From: Shinella zoogloeoides
GTDB taxonomy: Bacteria; Pseudomonadota; Alphaproteobacteria; Rhizobiales; Rhizobiaceae
Direction of reading: 5' to 3'
NCBI RefSeq assembly: GCF_020883495.1
Contig: NZ_CP086610.1
Location: forward strand, 3,783,501 to 3,847,500
Length of the DNA stretch: 64,000 bases
Part shown: piece after piece, positions 58,303-64,000 of the stretch
Layout: each line of letters starts with the position of its first letter
Numbering within the stretch: the stretch's first letter is position 1
Made by a program: the position numbers and the translations under genes
The notes under the pieces: model-generated
What the model saw: the letters and a program-made list of their open reading frames with translations, nothing else
Told to the model about the DNA's origin: nothing
The model's database searches: none

Positions 58303-59265
58303 ATGAAGGCCAAGATTTTTTCCGGTGTCATTCCCGCCCTGATGACCCCCTGCAAGGACGACCGCTCGCCGGACTTCGACGCGCTGGTCCGCAAGGGCAA
58401 GGAGCTTATCGCCAAGGGCATGTCCGCCGTCGTCTATTGCGGCTCCATGGGTGACTGGCCGCTTCTGACGGACGAACAGCGCATGGAAGGCGTCGAACGC
58501 CTCGTCAAGGCCGGCATCCCGGTCATCGTCGGCACCGGCGCCGTCAACACCGCTTCGGCCGTCGCCCACGCCGCCCACGCCCAGAAGGTCGGCGCGCAGG
58601 GCCTCATGGTCATCCCTCGCGTCCTGTCCCGCGGCTCCGTCGTCGCCGCCCAGAAGAACCACTTCAAGGCGATCCTGTCGGCTGCCCCGGACCTGCCGGC
58701 CGTCATCTACAACAGCCCCTATTACGGCTTCGCCACCCGCGCCGACCTGTTCTTCGCCCTGCGCCAGGACCACAAGAACCTCGTCGGCTTCAAGGAATTC
58801 GGCGGCGCCGCCGACATGCGCTATGCCGCGGAAAACATCACCAGCCGCGACGATGACGTCTCGCTGATGATCGGCGTCGACACCTGCGTCTTCACCGGCT
58901 TCGTCGATTGCGGCGCCGTCGGCGCGATCACCGGCATCGGCTGCGTGCTGCCGAAGGAAGTGCTGCACATGTGCGCCCTCGCACGGGCTGCCGCCGCCGG
59001 CGACCCGGATGCCCGCGCCCGCGCGCTGGAACTGGAATCGGCGCTTGCCGTCCTCTCGTCCTTCGACGAAGGCCCGGACCTCGTTCTCTACTTCAAGCAC
59101 ATGATGGTTCTGAAGGGCGACAAGGAATACACGCTGCACTTCAACGAAACCGACGCCCTCTCCGACAGCCAGCGCGGCTATGTCGAATCCCAGCTCAAGC
59201 TGTTCGACACCTGGTATGCCGAATGGAGCAAGCTGCCGGGCGCCGTGCAGAAGTACAAGGCCTGA
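58303..59265 (+). CDS. DapA-family lyase, likely 1-pyrroline-4-hydroxy-2-carboxylate deaminase
   Basis: 320 residues. Schiff-base Lys164 is in KNLVGFKEFGG and Tyr136 in AVIYNSPYYG, the family's catalytic pair. The family also holds aldolases for keto-sugar acids. In hydroxyproline catabolism this fold deaminates 1-pyrroline-4-hydroxy-2-carboxylate to 2-oxoglutarate semialdehyde, which the local aldehyde dehydrogenase could oxidise. The start follows AAAGGAGATCGAC. Confidence 0.75.
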   Translation: MKAKIFSGVIPALMTPCKDDRSPDFDALVRKGKELIAKGMSAVVYCGSMGDWPLLTDEQRMEGVERLVKAGIPVIVGTGAVNTASAVAHAAHAQKVGAQGLMVIPRVLSRGSVVAAQKNHFKAILSAAPDLPAVIYNSPYYGFATRADLFFALRQDHKNLVGFKEFGGAADMRYAAENITSRDDDVSLMIGVDTCVFTGFVDCGAVGAITGIGCVLPKEVLHMCALARAAAAGDPDARARALELESALAVLSSFDEGPDLVLYFKHMMVLKGDKEYTLHFNETDALSDSQRGYVESQLKLFDTWYAEWSKLPGAVQKYKA

Positions 59266-59287
59266 GCTTCAGGTTCCTCCCAATGAG

Positions 59288-59318
59288 AAAAGCCCTCCGC
59301 AAGGAGGGCCTTTTTTGT
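59288..59318 (+). terminator. Terminator after the DapA-family gene
   Basis: GCCCTCC-GCAA-GGAGGGC followed by a C and TTTTTT, 22 bp after the stop. Confidence 0.93.
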
Positions 59319-59410
59319 TTCCTGAGAGAGTGCCGCCCTTTTCCTCCGTCATATTCGGCCATGAGGCCGGGAGGATGACAGCGGGTGGAGCGCGGCAGGG
59401 CCGGAAAGCG

Positions 59411-59440
59411 AAAAGGCCCTCCTTTCGGAGGGCCTTTCTC
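59411..59440. terminator. Terminator of the Ldh-family gene
   Basis: GGCCCTCC-TTTC-GGAGGGCC with A and T tracts on both sides, read on the minus strand after the 59469 gene. Similar in sequence to the stem at 59288. Confidence 0.8.
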
Positions 59441-59468
59441 TTGTGCGTGGCGAGAGGGCGGCGCGCGG

Positions 59469-60506
59469 TCAGGAGACCGCGTCGAGGCCCTTGTCCAGCA
59501 GGCGGTCGAGCTGCTCCATCTCGGCGGCGGTCAGCGTGACCCCGGCCGTCTCGGAGGTCTTGCGGGCGACGAAACGGCGCTGGGAGGGAAGGCGTGCGCC
59601 CTGGCCGACGATGGCTTCGAAGAGGGTTTCGGCGCGGGCGAAGGGATCGCCCGGGCGGCCCTTGGCGAAGGCTTCCGGCGACATGGCGATGATGAGTTCG
59701 CCGTGGAACGGCGCGAGCGTCGTGGTGCCGAGATAGTCGAGCACTTCAGGGCTGGTCAGGTCGCCGATCATGATGCCGGCCAGAAGCTCGATCATCGTGC
59801 CGATGGCCGAGCCCTTGTGGCCGCCGAAGGGCAGCATGGCGCCGGCGAGCGCGGCTTCCGGGTCGGTGGTCGGGTTGCCTTCGGCGTCGATCGCCCAGCC
59901 TTCCGGAAGCTGCTTGCCGGCACGGCGGTGCAGCTCGATCTCGCCGCGGGCGGCGACGGAGGTGGCGAAGTCGAAGACGTAAGGGCTGCCGTTCGGGCGC
60001 GGCCAGCCGAAGGCGAAGGGGTTGGTGCCGAGCAGCGGCTTGTTGCCGCCGGTAGGCGCGACGGTGGCATAGCTCGGGCACATGACGAGACCGGCAAGGC
60101 CTTCATTGGTCACGGCCTCGACTTCCGGCCAGAGCGCGGAGAAATGGGTGCAGTCGTTGATGACGAGCGCGGCGATGCCGAGTTTTCGCGCACGTTCGGC
60201 GAGCACGGGAACGCCAAGCTCGAAGGCCGGGTTGGCGAAGCCGCCTTTGGCATTGACCTTGACGATGGCCGAGCCTTCGTTGCTGTCGAGTTCCGGCACG
60301 GCGTCGGCCTTGACCTTGCCGGCCTTGACGGTGCGCAGCGCGCCCTCGATGCGGTAGATGCCGTGCGACTTGCAGGCGTCCCGCTCGCCGGCGACGATGA
60401 CGCGGGCAAGCGCGCCGGCCTGCACGCCGTTGAGGCCAGCCTTCAGGAAGATGGCTTCGACGCGCTCGTGCAGCGCGGCAATCGACAAGGTGGTGGTTTG
60501 CGTCAT
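59469..60506 (-). CDS. Ldh/malate-lactate dehydrogenase-family reductase, likely pyrroline-2-carboxylate reductase
   Basis: 345 residues of the NAD(P)H-dependent DpkA/LhpI type. Conserved segments: ERDACKSHGIYRIEG with the catalytic His, INDCTHFSALWPEVEAV and LLGTNPFAFGWPRPNGSP. In hydroxyproline pathways the enzyme reduces 1-pyrroline-2-carboxylate to proline after dehydration of trans-3-hydroxyproline, which fits the Ser/Cys racemase-family gene. The ATG at 60506 follows AGAGACGAAAG. Confidence 0.8.
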   Translation of the reverse strand: MTQTTTLSIAALHERVEAIFLKAGLNGVQAGALARVIVAGERDACKSHGIYRIEGALRTVKAGKVKADAVPELDSNEGSAIVKVNAKGGFANPAFELGVPVLAERARKLGIAALVINDCTHFSALWPEVEAVTNEGLAGLVMCPSYATVAPTGGNKPLLGTNPFAFGWPRPNGSPYVFDFATSVAARGEIELHRRAGKQLPEGWAIDAEGNPTTDPEAALAGAMLPFGGHKGSAIGTMIELLAGIMIGDLTSPEVLDYLGTTTLAPFHGELIIAMSPEAFAKGRPGDPFARAETLFEAIVGQGARLPSQRRFVARKTSETAGVTLTAAEMEQLDRLLDKGLDAVS

Positions 60507-60559
60507 CTTTCGTCTCTTCAGGCTGGTGCCGACCCATGCAGGTTGGCGATTGAACATTT

Positions 60560-60590
60560 GCATACATAGAGTATACAAGATTTCGACAAG
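60560..60590. promoter_or_regulatory. Motif in the divergent Ldh/aldehyde dehydrogenase promoter
   Basis: GTATACAAGATTTCGACAAG is a partial match to the cluster motif, in reverse order (CTTGTCGA then CTTGTATAC on the minus strand). It lies between the divergent 60506 and 60653 starts. Confidence 0.5.
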
Positions 60591-60652
60591 TGCAATTCGC
60601 CGCGCCGACTCCTATATCGGGCCAGCATCATTCCGCAAGAAAGGTACGTCAA

Positions 60653-62170
60653 ATGGCTTTCACCCCCAACGGTAAACATCTCGTCGCCGGGCAATGGCTC
60701 GATGGCAACGGCACCTTCACCTCCTCGCCGGCCCATGGCCCGGCGCATGCCTTCGCCGTCGGCACGGTGGAACTGGTGAACCGCGCCGCGGAAGCCGCGG
60801 AAGAAGCCTTCCTCAGCTACGGTTATTCCTCGCGTGCGACCCGCGCCGCCTTCCTGCGCGCCATCGCCGACGAGATCGAGGCCCGCGCGGACGCCATCAC
60901 CGAGATCGGCACGCAGGAAACCGGCCTGCCGGTCGCGCGCCTTCAGGGCGAGCGCGGCCGCACGACCGGCCAGCTCCGCCTCTTCGCCGACCATGTCGAG
61001 AAGGGCGAATATCTCGACCGCCGCTTCGACGCGGCCCTGCCGGAGCGCCAGCCGCTGCCGCGCCAGGAAATCCGCCTGATCCAGCGGCCGATCGGCCCGG
61101 TCGCCGTCTTCGGCGCGTCCAACTTCCCGCTCGCCTTCTCCACGGCCGGCGGTGACACCGCCGCCGCGCTCGCCGCCGGCTGCCCGGTCGTCGTCAAGGG
61201 GCACTCGGCCCATCCCGGCACGGGCGAGATCGTCGCCGAAGCCGTGCTTGCCGCCATCGAGAAGACCGGCGTGCATCCGGGCGTCTTCTCGCTCATCCAG
61301 GGCGGCAATCGCCAGGTCGGCGAGGCCGTCGTGCAGCATCCGCTGATCAAGGCCGTCGGCTTCACCGGGTCGCTGGCCGGTGGCCGCGCGCTCTTCAACC
61401 TCTGCGCCGCCCGTCCCGAGCCGATCCCGTTCTTCGGCGAACTCGGCTCGGTCAACCCGATGTTCCTGCTGCCGGAAGCCGTGAAGGCCCGTGCGGAAGG
61501 TCTCGGCCAGGGCTGGGCAGGCTCGCTCACCATGGGCGCCGGCCAGTTCTGCACCAATCCGGGCATCGCCATCGTGGCCGACGGCCCGGATGCCGACCGC
61601 TTCACGGCCGCCGCCGTCGAAGCCCTCGGCAAGGTCGGCGCGCAGACCATGCTGACGGACGGCATCGCCAAGGCCTATCACGACGGTCAGGCGCGCTTCG
61701 AAAGCCGCAACACGGTCAAGCCGCTGTTCACCACGCAATCCGCCGGCCGCGACGCGCTGCCGAACCTCTTCGAGATCTCGGGCGAACAGTTCCTCGCCGA
61801 CCATGCGCTCTCGGAGGAAGTCTTCGGCCCGCTCGGCCTCGTCGTGCGCGTCGGCTCGGTCGATGAGATGGAGCGGCTTGCCCGCAACTTCGAAGGCCAG
61901 CTCACGGCGACCATCCACATGGATGCCGGCGACCTCGAAGACGCCAAGCGCCTGCGCCCGGTCCTCGAGCGCAAGGCCGGCCGCGTGCTGGTCAACGGCT
62001 TCCCGACCGGCGTCGAAGTCGTGGATTCCATGGTGCATGGCGGCCCGTATCCGGCCTCGACGAATTTCGGCGCGACGAGCGTCGGCACGATGTCGATCCG
62101 CCGCTTCCTGCGCCCGGTTTCCTACCAGAACATGCCGGAAGGCCTGCTGCCGGAAGATTTCCTCAACTGA
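60653..62170 (+). CDS. Aldehyde dehydrogenase, likely 2-oxoglutarate semialdehyde dehydrogenase
   Basis: 505 residues. Catalytic Cys300 in MGAGQFCTNPG, Glu263 in IPFFGELGSVNP and the cofactor Lys182 in VVVKGHSAHPG are intact. The class fits the 2,5-dioxovalerate dehydrogenases that finish hydroxyproline and pentose breakdown by making 2-oxoglutarate. The ATG at 60653 follows AAGAAAGGTACGTCAA. Confidence 0.88.
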   Translation: MAFTPNGKHLVAGQWLDGNGTFTSSPAHGPAHAFAVGTVELVNRAAEAAEEAFLSYGYSSRATRAAFLRAIADEIEARADAITEIGTQETGLPVARLQGERGRTTGQLRLFADHVEKGEYLDRRFDAALPERQPLPRQEIRLIQRPIGPVAVFGASNFPLAFSTAGGDTAAALAAGCPVVVKGHSAHPGTGEIVAEAVLAAIEKTGVHPGVFSLIQGGNRQVGEAVVQHPLIKAVGFTGSLAGGRALFNLCAARPEPIPFFGELGSVNPMFLLPEAVKARAEGLGQGWAGSLTMGAGQFCTNPGIAIVADGPDADRFTAAAVEALGKVGAQTMLTDGIAKAYHDGQARFESRNTVKPLFTTQSAGRDALPNLFEISGEQFLADHALSEEVFGPLGLVVRVGSVDEMERLARNFEGQLTATIHMDAGDLEDAKRLRPVLERKAGRVLVNGFPTGVEVVDSMVHGGPYPASTNFGATSVGTMSIRRFLRPVSYQNMPEGLLPEDFLN

Positions 62171-62192
62171 TTCAATCCGCTGATTTTCCAGC

Positions 62193-62233
62193 GGGCCGGG
62201 CTTCCCAGGGGAGGCCCGGCCCATTTATTTTAT
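62193..62233 (+). terminator. Terminator after the aldehyde dehydrogenase
   Basis: GGGCCGGGC and GCCCGGCCC (62193-62222) form a 9-bp stem with a T-rich tail ATTTATTTTAT. Confidence 0.8.
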
Positions 62234-62251
62234 CGATCAGGGATATACTTT

Positions 62252-62277
62252 TTGTATATTTCTTGTATTTTGAAAAT
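62252..62277 (+). promoter_or_regulatory. Operator motif before the amino acid transporter
   Basis: TTGTATATTTCTTGTATTTT at 62252 matches the left half of the cluster palindrome (TTGTAT-N2-TTCTTGT), 98 bp before the binding-protein gene. The remaining gap holds no gene. Confidence 0.6.
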
Positions 62278-62349
62278 CGGGTTTACGCTCCGGCGCAGGA
62301 CGGACCTCCGCCCGCGTGAACTGCCAGATCAATCCAGGGAGAGAGAGAA

Positions 62350-63159
62350 ATGAAGAAGACCTCGGTCCTCGCCTTCGGCCTCGTTGCCGCCACCGCCCTC
62401 ACCAGCCCGGCCAAGGCCGACAAGCTGGACGACATCATCTCGTCCGGCACGCTGCGCTGCGCCGTCGTTCTCGACTTCCCGCCGATGGGCGCGCGCGACG
62501 AGAACAACAACCCGATCGGCTTCGACGTCGACTATTGCAACGACCTCGCCAAGGCGCTCGGCGTCACGGCCGAAATCGTCGAAACGCCCTTCCCGGAACG
62601 TATCCCGGCCCTGATGTCCGGCCGCGTCGACGTCGGCGTCGCCTCGACCTCCGACACGCTGGAACGCGCCAAGACGGTCGGCATGTCGATCCCCTACTTC
62701 GCCTTCGAAATGGCCGTCACGGCCAATGACAAGTCGGGCATCAAGTCCTTCGAGGACATGAAGGGCAAGACGGTTGGCGCCACCGCCGGCACGTTCGAGG
62801 CCATCGCGCTCGAAAAGACGATGAAGGAATTCGGCGCCGGTGAATTCCGTCCGTACCAGACCCAGGCCGACGTCTTCCTGGCGCTGAGCCAGGGCCAGAT
62901 CGACGCCACGGTTTCCACCTCGACCGTCGCCCAGGCCACCGTCAAGAGCGGCAAGTTCCCCGGCATCTCCGTCGTCGGCAAGGCGCCCTACGACATCGAC
63001 TATGTCGCGCTCTTCACCAACCGCGAAGAATACGGCCTGATCAACTACCTGAACCTGTTCGTCAACCAGCAGGTCCGCACCGGCCGCTACAAGGAACTCT
63101 ACGAGAAGTGGGTCGGTGGCGAGCTTCCGTCGCTTTCGGTCGACGGCGTTTATCGCTAA
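62350..63159 (+). CDS. Amino acid ABC transporter substrate-binding protein
   Basis: 269 residues, signal peptide 1-23 (ending PAKA). The SBP_bac_3 fold is clear: LRCAVVLDFPPMGARDENNN and IGFDVDYCNDLAKALG then GRVDVGVASTSDTLERAKTV. Likely a polar amino acid binder; given the cluster, hydroxyproline or proline is the best guess. Good ribosome site GGGAGAGAGAAATG. Confidence 0.88.
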   Translation: MKKTSVLAFGLVAATALTSPAKADKLDDIISSGTLRCAVVLDFPPMGARDENNNPIGFDVDYCNDLAKALGVTAEIVETPFPERIPALMSGRVDVGVASTSDTLERAKTVGMSIPYFAFEMAVTANDKSGIKSFEDMKGKTVGATAGTFEAIALEKTMKEFGAGEFRPYQTQADVFLALSQGQIDATVSTSTVAQATVKSGKFPGISVVGKAPYDIDYVALFTNREEYGLINYLNLFVNQQVRTGRYKELYEKWVGGELPSLSVDGVYR

Positions 63160-63228
63160 TCTGCCGTCTTGAAGGCGGCGCGGGAGTCTCTTCCGCGCCG
63201 CTGATCGTTTCCGAGGGGTGAGACGGCA

Positions 63229-63894
63229 ATGTTCAGTTATTCCTTCCATTGGAACCAGGCCTTCAAGGCCCTGCCACAGATGCTCGAGGGCGCGCTCGTC
63301 ACGCTGCAGATCGCGATCCTCTCCATGGCCATCGGCCTGGTGGTCGCCCTGGCGCTGACGCTCTTCCGCATGTCCGGCAACCGCATTCTCAATGGCTTCG
63401 CCACCGCCTGGGTCGAGATCGCGCGCAACACGCCGGCCCTCTTCCAGATCTACATGGCCCATTTCGGCCTCGGCAATTTCGGCATCCACCTCAGCCCCTA
63501 CACGGCGCTTCTGGTCGGTATCGCCTTCAACAATGCCGGCTACCTTGCGGAGAACTTCCGCGGCGCGCTGAAAGCGATCCCGGAGACGCAGACCCGCGCC
63601 GGCCGCTCGCTCGGCATGACCTCGCTACAGGCCTTCCGCTATATCGTGCTACCGCAGATGCTGCGCGTCGCCTTCCTGCCGGCCACCAACCAGATGGTCT
63701 GGGCGATCCTGATGACCTCGCTCGGCGTCACCGTCGGCATGAACACGGACCTCGCCGGCATCACCCAGGAACTGAACGCCCGTTCGTTCCGCACCTTCGA
63801 ATTCTTCGCGCTCGCGGCGATCATCTACTACCTGATCGCCAAGGCCGTGACGCTGGCGGCGCGCCTCGCCGCCACGCGCATGTTCCGCTACTGA
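63229..63894 (+). CDS. Amino acid ABC transporter permease
   Basis: 221 residues of the HisM/GlnP type with about five membrane segments. The ATPase-contact loop is AIPETQTRAGRSLGMTSLQA. It starts 70 bp after the binding protein gene. Confidence 0.9.
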   Translation: MFSYSFHWNQAFKALPQMLEGALVTLQIAILSMAIGLVVALALTLFRMSGNRILNGFATAWVEIARNTPALFQIYMAHFGLGNFGIHLSPYTALLVGIAFNNAGYLAENFRGALKAIPETQTRAGRSLGMTSLQAFRYIVLPQMLRVAFLPATNQMVWAILMTSLGVTVGMNTDLAGITQELNARSFRTFEFFALAAIIYYLIAKAVTLAARLAATRMFRY

Positions 63895-63906
63895 GAGGGG
63901 TAAGCC

Positions 63907-64000
63907 ATGTTCGATACCGCTCTCACCATGGCCGATCTCGGCTTCCTCGCGCAGGGCGCGGCCATGACGCTTGCCGTCACCGCCGTCTCCGTCATCGCGG
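63907..64000 (+). CDS. Second ABC permease subunit (3' end missing)
   Basis: Start MFDTALTMADLGFLAQGAAM then TLAVTAVSVIA resembles the N-terminus of a HisQ/GlnP-type permease. It follows the first permease by 12 bp and runs off the window after 31 residues. Confidence 0.75.
   Translation, partial: MFDTALTMADLGFLAQGAAMTLAVTAVSVIA

Overview
The window reads as chromosome of an alphaproteobacterium of the Rhizobiaceae (Rhizobium, Ensifer or Shinella-like). This rests on dense, GC-rich coding, a perfect Irr-type iron control element before mbfA, an frcR/frcBCAK fructose locus as known in Sinorhizobium, a CtrA-type box, a BA14K-like protein and a hydroxyproline catabolic cluster. No 16S or other species marker is present, so the genus is inference.

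Layout. 1-14,470: core genes. These are a partial YiiX-like hydrolase; mbfA with its operator; the translation block infC-rpmI-rplT-(kinase-like)-pheS-pheT on the minus strand, with infC starting at ATT; an alpha/beta hydrolase; a CtrA-boxed transglutaminase-like protease; lepA; an MFS carrier with a divergent XRE-cupin regulator; a GNAT enzyme; and a flagellar-rod-like small protein. 14,471-22,817: regulators paired with metabolic genes (aldo/keto reductase with LysR, GNAT, Gfo/Idh/MocA oxidoreductase, FMN-binding protein with MocR, glutamine amidotransferase, RbsD/FucU mutarotase, ROK repressor). 23,103-30,944: frcBCAK, pyrC, DoxX, a Rdx/SelW-like protein, a BA14K-like protein and a phosphohexomutase.

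31,027-31,113 is tRNA-Leu(CAG). A 15.1-kb integrative island (31,114-46,249) is inserted at its 3' end and bounded by a 17-bp repeat of the tRNA terminus. Moving the island in has carried the tRNA's apparent terminator to the far side (46,279). The island holds a tyrosine integrase, six small or unrecognised genes, a serine recombinase, a single-chain type IIG-like restriction-modification enzyme, a recombinase remnant, and a three-gene TIGR04255-type cassette. The third gene of that cassette is cut by a complete IS66-family element with an 8-bp target duplication; removing the element restores a 159-codon frame. Four exact copies of a 15-bp palindrome (GTGCAAC-N-GTTGCAC) lie in the island. 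Two sit just after recombinase reading frames and bracket the restriction-modification module. No relaxase, capsid or conjugation gene is visible.

46,439-53,434: HPP-CBS membrane protein, gdhA, two GreA/Rnk-like proteins, beta-carbonic anhydrase, a DUF488 protein, a Cys/Met-metabolism PLP enzyme and 5-formyl-THF cyclo-ligase. 53,398-64,000: an MFS carrier with a GntR regulator under a 37-bp perfect palindrome, then a hydroxyproline/proline-type catabolic cluster. That cluster has a proline-racemase-family enzyme with a Ser/Cys active site, two GntR regulators, a DapA-family deaminase/aldolase, an Ldh-family imine reductase, an aldehyde dehydrogenase and a polar amino acid ABC transporter that runs off the window. 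A shared TTGTAT...TTGTCGACAA-type motif precedes several of these genes and probably defines one regulon.
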